Positions 8,109 to 16,890 of a stretch of DNA of 64,000 nt are shown piece by piece. The stretch comes from Haloarcula salina (GTDB lineage: Archaea > Halobacteriota > Halobacteria > Halobacteriales > Haloarculaceae), in contig NZ_WRXL01000001.1 of assembly GCF_010119195.1 (NCBI RefSeq), positions 372,001-436,000 on the forward strand. The letters run 5' to 3'. Under the pieces are notes generated by a model. It ran no database searches. It saw only the letters and a list, made by a program, of their open reading frames with translations, and was not told the DNA's origin. Both the position numbers and the translations under genes were made by a program. The stretch's first letter is position 1. Each line of letters begins with the position of its first letter.

Positions 8109-8975
8109 ATGACTATTAACTCAGAATCAGTATTTAATAACTCTGGGCGGGCGTCGCTCGTCGGCGTCGCGAGCGTCGTCGGCCTGCTCGTGCTGTCCGG
8201 CGTCGCCGTCACCGGAGGTGCGTCCAAAGTGCTGGTCATCTCCTGGGTCGCCTTCGCCGCGATGGCGCTCGGGGCGTGGCTCGGTGCGCGCGCCGACGAG
8301 ACGAACCCGTACCGGCTGGTCTGGGGGTACGGGCTGGCGAGCGGCGCGATGGTGACCTCGGCGGCGATGTTCCTCGTCCCGCAGGCGATGGGACTGGGCG
8401 GACAGGCCGGCGCGGCCCGGATCGGCGGCGTCGGCATCGCGGCGGGCATCGTCGTCGGCTACGGGACCCACACCATCGGCCACCGGCTGACCCACCTCGA
8501 CACCTCCTTCGACATGACGACGACCGCCATCGCCGCCCACGCGCTCTCGGCGGGGCTGGTCATCGGCCTCGTCTACGCCTCGATGCCCGAACTCGGCATC
8601 CTGCTCGGACTCGCAATCGTCTCGCACAAGGGCCCCGCCGGCTACGCCGCCGCCCGACGCCTGGGCCGCAGCGGCAAGTCCGCAACCGCCCTCCTGCTCC
8701 CCGCGACCGGCGTCGGCCTGACGGCCATCCCGTCCGCCCTCCTCCCGGCCCCCGAGTCCGCGGTCGTCAACGCCGTCATCTTCGGCTTCGCCGCCGGCAT
8801 CTTCCTCCACGTCGCGATGGACTTCCTGCCGAACTGCGAGGCCGGCAGCGAGATCGACGAGGTCTGCTCGCTCCACGAGCACTCCCACGACCTGCTCGAC
8901 GAACTGCGGACCCACGCGGTCGGCTCGACCGTCCTCGGCGCGGCCGCCGTCGTCCTCGCCTGGGTCGCTATCTGA
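8109..8975 (+). CDS. ZIP-family divalent metal transporter
   Basis: 288-residue membrane protein with about eight helices. The metal-path helices carry the His-rich motifs typical of ZIP transporters: GTHTIGHRLTH near residue 120, AHALSAGLVIG near 143 and VSHKGPAGYA near 170, then a His-containing FLHVAMDFLPNCE near 240. ZIP proteins move Zn2+, Fe2+ or Mn2+ into the cytoplasm. The C-terminal loop SLHEHSHDLLDE is a possible extra metal-binding stretch. The first codons are AT-rich (MTINSESVFNNS). No metalloregulator lies beside it, so regulation is unknown. Confidence 0.85.
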   Translation: MTINSESVFNNSGRASLVGVASVVGLLVLSGVAVTGGASKVLVISWVAFAAMALGAWLGARADETNPYRLVWGYGLASGAMVTSAAMFLVPQAMGLGGQAGAARIGGVGIAAGIVVGYGTHTIGHRLTHLDTSFDMTTTAIAAHALSAGLVIGLVYASMPELGILLGLAIVSHKGPAGYAAARRLGRSGKSATALLLPATGVGLTAIPSALLPAPESAVVNAVIFGFAAGIFLHVAMDFLPNCEAGSEIDEVCSLHEHSHDLLDELRTHAVGSTVLGAAAVVLAWVAI

Positions 8976-9125
8976 CCCCCTTCGCAAGCCCGCGCGACCA
9001 GTGCGGCGACTTCGACGCGTACGCGAACCAGCACCACTACCGCTCGAATCGACGACTCCGCCGCTCGAGGGACGTGCGAACTGAACGGCGAAGGACCTAT
9101 TACGAAAAAGTGAAATAAATGTATC

Positions 9126-9335
9126 ATGAGCGCAGACAAGCAGGACTCGAGAAGGGAACTCGGGTTTTCGGTTCGTCGCTTCGTACTGCTCGTAGTCCTC
9201 CTGATAGCTTCGAGAGGCGCTGTTGCGTTTGTTTTTAATGGGAACCGGCTGGCTGGCGTTCTGGTTGTCATACTCGTGAGTATACTCGTCGGTTGGCTCT
9301 TTCTCCGGTACGAGGATTCTCGTAGTGGGGAGTAA
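9126..9335 (+). CDS. Small two-helix membrane protein
   Basis: 69-residue protein with hydrophilic ends and two hydrophobic segments (about residues 18-38 and 43-60) ending in RYEDSRSGE. Its base composition is visibly poorer in GC than its neighbours (runs such as tgtttttaatg), which may point to relaxed selection or a transferred gene. No family recognised. It is preceded by a 150-nt gap with AT-rich ATAAATGTATC just before the start. Confidence 0.6.
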   Translation: MSADKQDSRRELGFSVRRFVLLVVLLIASRGAVAFVFNGNRLAGVLVVILVSILVGWLFLRYEDSRSGE

Positions 9336-9413
9336 CGTCCCTGTGGTCACCACGGCAGGCTCGTCTATTGTAAGCGGGAGTCAGCGTAGGGCGTCTCACT
9401 GAGCGCCCCAGCG

Positions 9414-9785
9414 TCACTTTTCGAGGCGTTCCCGCCGCTCGTCGGGCGGTTCGAACGGGCGGTCCTGTCCGTCGAAGTCATAGACGGTCTCCGGAACGTC
9501 ACTGGCGTCAGATGGACGCGCGCCGTCTGCGGTGCCTGACTGTCTGGCCCGGTCCCCAGACTCCGACCGCACCGGCACGTGCCACTCCGCCGCGTCGTCT
9601 TCGTCGACGATGACGTAGTACTTGCTCGCCTCCCAGCAGAGGAACAGGACGAAGGTCGCGGGCGTGAGAAAGAACGCCCCCTCGAAGGCCGACAGGTGCG
9701 AGCGGAGCACGACGAAGGCGGTGGTGGCGACGAGTCCACCGGCACAGACCCCGAAGACGAGCGTCCGGACGCGGGCTCGCCTCAT
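9414..9785 (-). CDS. Membrane partner of the 7TM-ATP-grasp protein
   Basis: 123-residue protein with two N-terminal membrane helices (about residues 7-28 and 33-53) followed by an acidic, charged cytoplasmic tail containing WHVPVRSE and FDGQDRPFEPPDERRE. Its ATG overlaps the stop of the upstream gene (ATGA), so the two are translationally coupled and very likely act together. A longer in-frame start exists seven codons upstream, but the overlap decides for MRRARV. No known family recognised; I infer an accessory or assembly subunit of the ligase. Confidence 0.75.
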   Translation of the reverse strand: MRRARVRTLVFGVCAGGLVATTAFVVLRSHLSAFEGAFFLTPATFVLFLCWEASKYYVIVDEDDAAEWHVPVRSESGDRARQSGTADGARPSDASDVPETVYDFDGQDRPFEPPDERRERLEK

Positions 9786-11533
9786 CGGTACCCCGCCTGT
9801 TCCCACCGGCGAGCGAGTTCGACCTTCCGCTCGGGCGGGTAAAACTCGTGCTCGGGCGAGAGCGATTCGACGTACTGCAGCCGTCCGAGGAGCCCCGTAC
9901 GGGTCGTGTTCTGAATGCCGAGTCCCGGCGAGGCATTGACTTCGAACACCTGCGGCACGCCGTCGCTGTCGACCGCGATGTCGACGCCGGCGTAGCCCAG
10001 TCCCGACGCGCCCGCCGCCCGGACGGCGACGTCGAGCACGTCGGTCCAGTTCGGCACCTGAAACGTCGTGAGGTCGGTTCCGGTGTCGGGATGCGTCGTC
10101 AGCCAGCGGTGGTGGCTCTGCTGGTACGCGCCCAGCGACGTCCCGTCCGCGATCGACAGTCCGACGCCGACCGCGCCCTTGTGCAGATTGGCCTGGTCAC
10201 CGGACTCGGCGGTGGGGAGACGCACCATCGACATCAGCGGATACCCCTCGAACACGAGGACGCGGATGTCGGCCACACCGCCCGAACTCCGCGCCTCGAA
10301 GAACGGGTGCTGCTCGATGCGCTCCTCGACGATCACCTTCCCGTCGCCACCGAGCCCCGAATACTGCCCCTGGAGGATCCGGCGGGCGTGCCGGAGCAGT
10401 TCGGTCGCGGTCCGGGCCCCCTTGCCGGTCCGGTACGTCTCTCCGTCGCGGCCGCGCACGACGACGATCCCCTCCCCGCCGGAGGCGCCGTCCGGTTTGA
10501 GCACGAACTGGTCGTGGGTCTCGATCGCGTGGCGAACGTCGTCGAGGTCCGCCTCCTCCTCGGCGATCGCGAAGGCGACCGGCGTCGGGATACCGATGGC
10601 GAGGAATCGGCGTTTCGCCTCCACCTTGTTCGCGCTGTGTCTGAGATGTCCGGGGTTGTACTTCCTGATGTAGCGGTTCCTGACGTTCATCGTGAGGGCC
10701 GTGCCGACGTGGAGGCGCTGGGTCTCGCCGCGGAGCCGGGCTCGGAGGTTCGTGCCGGCGACCTGGAGCCGTCGCCAGATCCCGTTGAGCGCACCGCCGT
10801 AGTGGACGCTGAACCGGTAGTACTCCTTGAGTCGGATGCGGGTCGTCGCGCCCAACACGATGCTCAGCGCCACCATCGCGACCCACGCTTCCGGGGTGTC
10901 GAGGAACCACTCGATGAAGGCGGTCGCCGAGATGACCGCGTACGCGACGGTGATCGTCACCAGCGTCCAGAGCAACTGAATCGACGGGACCGACCAGCCG
11001 CGTTCGTCGACGTCGCTCGCGAACCGCTCGGCGTACCACGCCGTGAGGATCGCCGGGAAGAATACCCGAATCGTCCCGGAGAGCCGCGGGAGGAGCCCGA
11101 TGTCTCCGAGCACGAGAGCCGAGGCGACGGCGATTGAGACCACCGCCATGATCGTTCCCACCCGGTGTGCCGTCCCGATGCCGAACGGCTCCAGGATGTA
11201 GTAGACGCCAAGCGAGATGACGAAGATGTTGAGAAACAGCGCCATTCCCCAGAGAAGCCCGGTCGAGACGAGGACGAACGAGATGACGGCGGGTGCGAAC
11301 AGGCCGTAGGTCTTGATACCGAACTCGTTGCGGAACGTCGCGATGAGAATCCCCGCGATGGCGAGCTGAAAGAACGTCTCGTACCGGGAGAGTGCGGCCG
11401 AGAGCGACCCGGTCAACACCCGGAGAACCCAGCCGAGTAACAGCAACGTGAGCAACAGACTGAGCAGCAAGTAATAGCGACGAAACGCGTCGTCGAAGAT
11501 CGTCGTTATCGGTCGTAGCGTCCGTACACCCAT
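9782..11533 (-). CDS. 7TM (UUP1-like) membrane domain fused to a RimK-type ATP-grasp ligase
   Basis: 583-residue fusion. Residues about 20-245 hold seven or so membrane helices, including FGIKTYGLFAPAVISFVL, which resembles the 7TM_transglut/UUP1 membrane family. Residues about 285-575 are an ATP-grasp ligase: KVEAKRRFLAIGIPTP, the ATP-lysine strand FVLKPDGASGGEGIVVV, and the metal-binding end VFEVNASPGLGIQN. In bacteria a UUP1-type protein and a RimK-related ligase are usually separate neighbouring genes; here they are one chain. ATP-grasp ligases of this class join an amine to a carboxylate through an acyl phosphate, so I infer a peptide or amino-acid ligation at the cytoplasmic membrane face. 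The substrate is unknown. First gene of a two-gene operon, divergent from an E2-like acyltransferase. Confidence 0.85.
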   Translation of the reverse strand: MGVRTLRPITTIFDDAFRRYYLLLSLLLTLLLLGWVLRVLTGSLSAALSRYETFFQLAIAGILIATFRNEFGIKTYGLFAPAVISFVLVSTGLLWGMALFLNIFVISLGVYYILEPFGIGTAHRVGTIMAVVSIAVASALVLGDIGLLPRLSGTIRVFFPAILTAWYAERFASDVDERGWSVPSIQLLWTLVTITVAYAVISATAFIEWFLDTPEAWVAMVALSIVLGATTRIRLKEYYRFSVHYGGALNGIWRRLQVAGTNLRARLRGETQRLHVGTALTMNVRNRYIRKYNPGHLRHSANKVEAKRRFLAIGIPTPVAFAIAEEEADLDDVRHAIETHDQFVLKPDGASGGEGIVVVRGRDGETYRTGKGARTATELLRHARRILQGQYSGLGGDGKVIVEERIEQHPFFEARSSGGVADIRVLVFEGYPLMSMVRLPTAESGDQANLHKGAVGVGLSIADGTSLGAYQQSHHRWLTTHPDTGTDLTTFQVPNWTDVLDVAVRAAGASGLGYAGVDIAVDSDGVPQVFEVNASPGLGIQNTTRTGLLGRLQYVESLSPEHEFYPPERKVELARRWEQAGYR

Positions 11534-11735
11534 CAGTACTGCCAGTTTGGGTACCGATGAGCATTAGGTATTCGGTGTCGATGATCGAGATTGATACTTT
11601 CTGCATCCGGATAATCACGATTGAACAGTTGTACTATTTGCTTACTCACCAGACACGGTCGTTTGCGCCTATCGATCAGCGGTGATCGCCCCGGTCGGTG
11701 CGTACGGATTTAGGCTGCGCCGTCCACCTGAGTCT

Positions 11736-12527
11736 ATGAGCGGCCGAGAGCCCGAGACCGAGCGCGTATCTCCGCAAAAGCAGCTGACCGGCGAGTACAT
11801 GCAGATGGCGGGGCGTCGGAGCAACGTCCACGGACTGGTCGAAATCGACGTCACCGACGCCAGAGAGCGGATCCAAGCCATCGAGGAAGAGACCGGCATA
11901 GCGCTCTCGTTCACGGCTTTCGTCGTCTCCTGTCTGGCGGCTGCCGTGGCGGAACAGCCGGAAGTCGACCGCTATCACGACTGGCGGGGACGGGTCCACG
12001 AGTTCGAGGACGTGGACGTGAACGTCCTCGTCGAACGGGAGGTCGACGGCGAGCGGATCGGCGTCCCCCACGTCGTCCGCGCGGCGAACCGGCGGACGGT
12101 TCGGTCGATTCACGACGAGATTCGACGCGTCCAGACGGAGCCGTCATCCGGTACGGAGGCCGGGTTCGACGCGCTCGTCCGCCGCCTTCCCGGATTCGTC
12201 CGCAGGCAGCTCTGGCGACTCCCGCAGTGGTTCCCGTCGCGGTGGAAGGGCCTGGCCGGCACCGTCGCCGTCACGTCGGTCGGGATGTTCGGTTCCGGAA
12301 ACGGGTGGGCGATCAGTCCCACGAACTACACCCTCCAGCTCACCGTCGGCGGCATCGGAACCAAACCACGCCTGATCGACGGAGACCTCCGGTCACGCGA
12401 GTTCCTGAGCGTGACCGTCACCTTCGACCACGACGTGGTGGACGGGGCGTCGGCCGCGCGGTTCGTCCAGCGTCTCCGCACACACCTGGAAGACGGGTCC
12501 GGGCTGGACGCCGTCTCCGGCGAGTGA
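11736..12527 (+). CDS. Lipoyl-less E2-type (CAT-fold) acyltransferase
   Basis: 263-residue protein matching only the catalytic domain of 2-oxo acid dehydrogenase E2 subunits. Seen: SFTAFVVSCLAAAVAEQPEV, the mid-protein GTVAVTSVGMFG, and the active-site FDHDVVDGASAARF with the catalytic HxxxDG. A normal E2 is 400-550 residues with an N-terminal lipoyl and subunit-binding domain; both are missing and no in-frame sequence upstream encodes them. It therefore probably transfers acyl groups from CoA directly and not from a lipoyl arm. The insertion RLPGFVRRQLWRLPQWFPS is amphipathic and may contact the membrane. It is divergent from the 7TM-ATP-grasp operon across 202 bp. Confidence 0.82.
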   Translation: MSGREPETERVSPQKQLTGEYMQMAGRRSNVHGLVEIDVTDARERIQAIEEETGIALSFTAFVVSCLAAAVAEQPEVDRYHDWRGRVHEFEDVDVNVLVEREVDGERIGVPHVVRAANRRTVRSIHDEIRRVQTEPSSGTEAGFDALVRRLPGFVRRQLWRLPQWFPSRWKGLAGTVAVTSVGMFGSGNGWAISPTNYTLQLTVGGIGTKPRLIDGDLRSREFLSVTVTFDHDVVDGASAARFVQRLRTHLEDGSGLDAVSGE

Positions 12528-12584
12528 GCGACCGCTCGGCTTCGATCCGAGACCCAGCGTCTCGCGAGACCGACCGTTCTCGCC

Positions 12585-12791
12585 CTACCGATTCGCCAGC
12601 GACGAGAGCGCCCGATACCCGCCGCCGTAGCTGAGCGCGTAGGCGAGCACCGTCCCCGCCACGGCCAGCGCTCCGGCCGCGAGTAACTGCGTGAACGGGT
12701 CCGGCGGCGTGAGCAACGCTGTGAGAGGAACGACGAGTCCGAGCGCGACCAGCGCCGTGACCGCGAACTGCGTTCGAGTCGAGAGGGCCAT
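12585..12791 (-). CDS. Small two-helix membrane protein (DUF7534-like)
   Basis: 68 residues with two hydrophobic helices (about 8-28 and 36-56) joined by TPPDPFTQ and a short Gly/Tyr-rich end. GATATTTG on the minus strand about 30 nt before the ATG at 12791 is a plausible TATA box. Similar short membrane proteins are widespread in haloarchaea; no function known. An in-frame ATG nine codons upstream is less likely given the promoter spacing. Confidence 0.6.
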   Translation of the reverse strand: MALSTRTQFAVTALVALGLVVPLTALLTPPDPFTQLLAAGALAVAGTVLAYALSYGGGYRALSSLANR

Positions 12792-12893
12792 GGTGTCGCG
12801 ATGACGGCGCAGGGTCAAATATCGTCGCCCCTGCTTTCCAGCGTGAGTCGCCAGCAGGCAAACACCTACAGGCCGCCTCTCTCAAGTGACGAT

Positions 12894-14315
12894 ATGCCCA
12901 CTGGGGACGCGCCGCCGCTGGGGACCAACATCGAGGGCGAGGAGCCGGACGTCGAACCGACCGTCGAGACCGACGAGGCGACCTACACCGACGACGCCGA
13001 ACTGGAGCGGACCATCGGGCTGTCCGGCGGGCTGGCCATCGGCATCGGGACGATGATCGGCGCGGGGATCTTCGTCTTCCCCGGCCTGGCGGCGGGACAG
13101 GCGGGTCCGGCCGCCGCGGGGTCGTTCGCCCTCGGCGGCGTCGTCGCGCTGCTGGTCGCCCTGCCGACCTCGGAGCTGGCGACGGCCATGCCGAAAAGCG
13201 GCGGCGGCTACTACTTCATCTCGCGGGGGCTGGGCACGCTTCCGGGGGCCGTCGTCGGCCTGTCGCTGTGGTTCGGCCTGGTGTTCGCGACGGCGTTTTA
13301 CCTCGTGGGGTTCGGCTACTACGCCATCGACACGCTCGCCGTGCTCGGAATCGCGCTCGGCGGACAGTACGTCGTGCCCATCGCGCTGGTCTTCGGGGCG
13401 GGCTTCACGCTGCTGAACGTGACCGGGACCGAGAACGCCGCAAAGCTCCAGAACGGCGTCGTCGCGCTCCTGCTGTCCATCCTCGCGGTCGTGTTGCTCT
13501 GGGGGGTGCTGAACGCCGTCGGGCTGGTCGGTCAGCCGAGCACGCCGGAGCGGTTCATGCCGTTCGGCCCGTTCCCGGTGCTGACGACGGCGGCGCTCGT
13601 GTTCACGTCCTATCTCGGGTTCGCCCAGGTCGCGACGGTCGCGGGGGAGATGAAGCGCCCGGGGCGGAACCTCCCGCTGGCGATGACGGGGTCGGTGCTC
13701 GTCGTCGGGACGCTGTACGTCGTTACCATTTTCGTCGCCACGAGCGCCTTCGAGAGCGCCACGCTCGCGAGCCTCGGCGAGACCGCGATGGTCGACGTGG
13801 GCCGCCACTACCTCGGCGGGGCCGGCGCGGTCGCCATCGTCGTCGGCGGCCTGCTGGCGACCATGTCGAGCGCGAACGCGTCGATACTGAGTACGTCGCG
13901 CGCCATCTACGCGGTCTCGAAGGACGCGCTGTTGCCGCGGTGGGCGAGCCGCATCAATCTGAAGTACGGGACGCCACACGTGGCGCTCGGGCTGGCGGGC
14001 GGGCCGGTGCTCGTCCTCGTCGCGACCGGGCGGGTCGAGGTGCTGGCGGAGGTGGCGTCGTTCCTCCACCTCGTCCTCTACGGCCTCATGTGCGTCGCGC
14101 TCGTCGTGCTCCGCCGCGACGAACCCGACTGGTACGACCCCGACTTCCGGACGCCGGGCTACCCGGTCGTCCCGGTGCTCGGCGCGATTGCGAGCTTCGC
14201 GCTCATCGGCTTCATGCGACCGCTCTCGCAGGCCATCGGCCTCGGAATCATGCTCGTGACGGCCGGCTGGTACGCTTATTACGCGCGGGACGTTAGTCTC
14301 AGGGGGGCTCTCTAG
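12894..14315 (+). CDS. APC-superfamily amino acid permease
   Basis: 473-residue permease with about 12 helices after a 40-residue acidic cytoplasmic N-terminus. TM1 carries [15 protein letters not shown], the substrate and backbone-binding unwound helix of APC transporters; TM2-3 give [20 protein letters not shown], typical for amino acid permeases; [16 protein letters not shown] marks TM8. The transported amino acid cannot be read from the sequence. Its stop overlaps the GTG of the next gene (TAGTG), so it is co-translated with a universal stress protein, a pairing often seen in haloarchaea, where Usp domains probably gate or tune the permease. Confidence 0.9.
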   Translation: MPTGDAPPLGTNIEGEEPDVEPTVETDEATYTDDAELERTIGLSGGLAIGIGTMIGAGIFVFPGLAAGQAGPAAAGSFALGGVVALLVALPTSELATAMPKSGGGYYFISRGLGTLPGAVVGLSLWFGLVFATAFYLVGFGYYAIDTLAVLGIALGGQYVVPIALVFGAGFTLLNVTGTENAAKLQNGVVALLLSILAVVLLWGVLNAVGLVGQPSTPERFMPFGPFPVLTTAALVFTSYLGFAQVATVAGEMKRPGRNLPLAMTGSVLVVGTLYVVTIFVATSAFESATLASLGETAMVDVGRHYLGGAGAVAIVVGGLLATMSSANASILSTSRAIYAVSKDALLPRWASRINLKYGTPHVALGLAGGPVLVLVATGRVEVLAEVASFLHLVLYGLMCVALVVLRRDEPDWYDPDFRTPGYPVVPVLGAIASFALIGFMRPLSQAIGLGIMLVTAGWYAYYARDVSLRGAL

Positions 14316-15007
14316 TGACTCGCGTCGTCGTCCCGGTCGCGGTGCTCGAGAACGAGGCGGTCTCGTTCGGGCTGATGAACCTCCTCGGAACGATGGACGT
14401 GACGGTGCTCGGCTACCACGTCCTGCCCGAGCAGACGCCGCCCGATCAGGCGCGACTCCAGTACGAGGAGCGTGCGAACGAGGCGCTCGCCGACATCACG
14501 GAGGAGTTCCGCGAGGCCGGCGGCGCGGCCGACTACCGACTCGTCTTCACGGGCGACCGGGCGAAGACCGTCCGGCGGGTCGCCGACGAGGTCGACGCGC
14601 GGGCCTTCGCCATCACCGGCGCGACAGGCACGGTCGACCGCCTGCTCGTCTCGCTCTCCGGCGACGTCGCGGCGGACCGAATTCTCGAATTCGTGATCGA
14701 ACTCGTCGGCGACCGCGAGATCGGCGTGACGCTGCTGCGGGTCGCCGACGACGAGGAGACGACGACGCTCGCGGACGCGCAGGCGCGACTGGCCGACGCC
14801 GGAATCGACGCGCGGACGGTGCTGGCGGAGGAAGCAAGCCCGCTCGACGCGCTGCTCGCCGCCGTCCCGGACCACGACGCCATCGTGATGGGTGAGCAGG
14901 CGCCCTCGCTCCAGTCGTTTCTGCTCGGCGACGTCACCGACCGCGTCGCGGCGGGCTCGGTCGGACCGGTGCTCGTCGTGCGACAACCACCGTCGGAGCA
15001 AGGATAA
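14315..15007 (+). CDS. Tandem universal stress protein (UspA) partner of the permease
   Basis: 230 residues with two Usp-like halves: MTRVVVPVAVLENEAVSFG opens the first and IGVTLLRVADDEETTTLAD the second, which ends in SVGPVLVVRQPP. The ATP-loop GxxGxxxxxxxxGS of classic Usp proteins is only loosely kept (VMGEQAPSLQSFLLG), so nucleotide binding is uncertain. GTG start, overlapping the permease stop by one base. Inferred role: cytoplasmic regulator of the permease. Confidence 0.85.
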   Translation: MTRVVVPVAVLENEAVSFGLMNLLGTMDVTVLGYHVLPEQTPPDQARLQYEERANEALADITEEFREAGGAADYRLVFTGDRAKTVRRVADEVDARAFAITGATGTVDRLLVSLSGDVAADRILEFVIELVGDREIGVTLLRVADDEETTTLADAQARLADAGIDARTVLAEEASPLDALLAAVPDHDAIVMGEQAPSLQSFLLGDVTDRVAAGSVGPVLVVRQPPSEQG

Positions 15008-15092
15008 CTCGGACTCTCGAGGGAGCGCGTCGGCGGCCATCCCGCGGACTCGCTGAACCGAAAAGCGCTCGCTCGCTTCGCTCCCGGCCGTC

Positions 15093-16334
15093 TCACTCTT
15101 CCAGCAACTGCTCAGCCAGAATCGGGACGAACGTGCCGATGTCCGTCACCATCCCGACGGCCTGGGCGGACCCGCGGTCGAGCAGTTGCGTGACGGTCGC
15201 GGGGTTGATGTCGACGCAGACGACCCGCGTCGTCGACGGGAGGCAGTTCCCGACGGCGACCGAGTGCAGCAGCGTCGAGAGCATCAGCACCATGTCGGCC
15301 TCGTGGGCCTGCTCGCGGATGGCGTTCTGGGCCTCGACGGCGTCGGTGATGGTGTCGGGCAGCGGACCGTCGTCGCGGATCGAGCCGGCGAGGACGAACG
15401 GGCGGTCGTTGTCGACGCACTCGTACATGACGCCGGACTCGATGGTTCCGGATTCGACGGCCTCGGCGATGCCGCCCTCGCGGATGACCTCGCTGATGGT
15501 GTAGATGTGGTGCTTGTGGCCGTGGCGGGGGTGGTCCAGGCTCTCGGTGTCCATCCCGAGCGACGTGCCGTAGATGTCGCGCTCGATGTCGTGGACGGCG
15601 AAGCCGTTGCCGGCGGACAGCATGTCGACGTAGCCCTCGCGGACGAGGCGCGCGAGGTCCTCTCGCGCACCGGAGTGGATGAGCGCCGGGCCGCAGACGG
15701 CCAGCACCTTCCCGCCCTCTTTTTTCGTCTCGCGGATGGCGTTGGCGATCTTGCGGATGGTCGACTCCGACGGGCGCTCGGAGGAGACGCCGCCCTGCAT
15801 GAAGCCGAACGCGCCGCCGGAGTCGCGCGGGCGCTCCGGGGGCTGGACCTTGATCCCGGTCTCGTCGGTGACGACCATGTCGCCCGCTTCGATGGCGTTC
15901 AGAACTTTGGTGTAGGCGCGCGGGGCGTCTCCCCCCTCGTCGTCTTCGTCCTCCACGACGACCGCGCAGTCCATCTCCATGTCCTCGACCTCGATCCACT
16001 CGCCCTCGTAGCGGATGTACGTCGGGTGATTCGTCGTCGAGTAGAAGCCGTGCGGGACGACCTGGTCGTCGGGCGCGGGGACGAGCGTGGCGTCTTTCGG
16101 GTCCGAGGGGTTGACGCCGTGCTGGTGCAGTTCGTGGATGATCGACTGGAGCTGGTCCTCGTCGTCGGCCTCGACGAGCATCCGTGCGTAGGACTCCTCG
16201 TCCTTGTGGCGGCCGATGTCGAACTCCTGGACGGAGAAGGAGCCGCCCATGTCCATGATGATGCCGAAACAGGACTGCATCATCCCGGAGTCGATGATGT
16301 GGCCCTCCAGTTCGACCTCGCGAGAGACGGTCAT
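15093..16334 (-). CDS. Archaeal-type ornithine cyclodeaminase (TIGR00300/LOR-SDH domain)
   Basis: 413-residue cytoplasmic enzyme of the family represented by the archaeal ornithine cyclodeaminase and the C-terminal domain of cyanobacterial ArgZ/AgrE. It converts ornithine to proline and ammonia. Seen: the N-terminal SREVELEGHIIDSGMM typical of the family, the NAD-binding half with VLAVCGPALIHSGAREDLA, SAGNGFAVHDIERDIYGTSLG and VCVDINPATVTQLLDRGS. It is unrelated to the bacterial mu-crystallin-like ornithine cyclodeaminase. The frame stays open upstream past the next gene, but the ATG at 16334 begins the conserved domain. It stands alone and could feed proline and osmolyte pools. Confidence 0.87.
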   Translation of the reverse strand: MTVSREVELEGHIIDSGMMQSCFGIIMDMGGSFSVQEFDIGRHKDEESYARMLVEADDEDQLQSIIHELHQHGVNPSDPKDATLVPAPDDQVVPHGFYSTTNHPTYIRYEGEWIEVEDMEMDCAVVVEDEDDEGGDAPRAYTKVLNAIEAGDMVVTDETGIKVQPPERPRDSGGAFGFMQGGVSSERPSESTIRKIANAIRETKKEGGKVLAVCGPALIHSGAREDLARLVREGYVDMLSAGNGFAVHDIERDIYGTSLGMDTESLDHPRHGHKHHIYTISEVIREGGIAEAVESGTIESGVMYECVDNDRPFVLAGSIRDDGPLPDTITDAVEAQNAIREQAHEADMVLMLSTLLHSVAVGNCLPSTTRVVCVDINPATVTQLLDRGSAQAVGMVTDIGTFVPILAEQLLEE

Positions 16335-16411
16335 GGCGGAGACATGGAGGCAGGTGTGTAAGACGGTTTTGGGTCCCCGATGGGTGTGTCGGCCCGCCGA
16401 GCCCCGGCGGG

Positions 16412-16798
16412 CTACCGACCGTCGACGTGGCGCTGGACCGACCACGACAGGGCCGCGTCGCTGGCGCGGAGGCGCTCGAAGAACCGACGGAGCCCGTCCG
16501 GCTCGGTCGTCGGGAGGACGTGCAGGCGGACCGTGCCGTCCCTGACGGCGACGCGGAACACGTCGGCCGTCTCCTCGTCGCGGACCAGCCACAGCGGCAT
16601 CGGCAGGTCGTGGAAGTCGCCGTAGCGGTACGGTCCGTCCGCGAGGATGTCGACGACGGTGTCGGCCAGCTCCGGGGTCGCCCGCTCCGCGTCGGGCGTG
16701 AGTCGGAACTCCGTCCCGCCCTCGTACTCGACCCCGCTCCCGTGCGGGAAGCGCCGCTGTGGATGGGCGGGAATGGTGAACGAGGGGTCCGTCGTCAT
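16412..16798 (-). CDS. Haloarchaeal conserved hypothetical protein
   Basis: 128-residue soluble acidic protein without signal or membrane segment. Strand-rich pattern: RRFPHGSGVEYEGGTEFRL, PMPLWLVRDEETADVFRVAVRDGTV and RLHVLPTTEPDG, then a helix FFERLRASDAALSW. Not recognised. ATTTATC on the minus strand about 27 nt before the ATG fits a leaderless start. It lies between the ornithine cyclodeaminase and the YedK-like gene. Confidence 0.7.
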   Translation of the reverse strand: MTTDPSFTIPAHPQRRFPHGSGVEYEGGTEFRLTPDAERATPELADTVVDILADGPYRYGDFHDLPMPLWLVRDEETADVFRVAVRDGTVRLHVLPTTEPDGLRRFFERLRASDAALSWSVQRHVDGR

Positions 16799-16890
16799 CT
16801 GTGAAGTGGTTGGGCGTGATACAAGATAAATTCGCGGGCGAGTCTGGACCGGGAGTGGCGTTTATCCGCGAGCGACCCGTCTCCTCGGGC

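Noticed and set aside
9782-11533. Possible assignment of the ATP-grasp fusion as cyanophycin synthetase or RimK itself
   Set aside because: The N-terminal membrane domain and sequence around the ATP-lysine do not fit either family.
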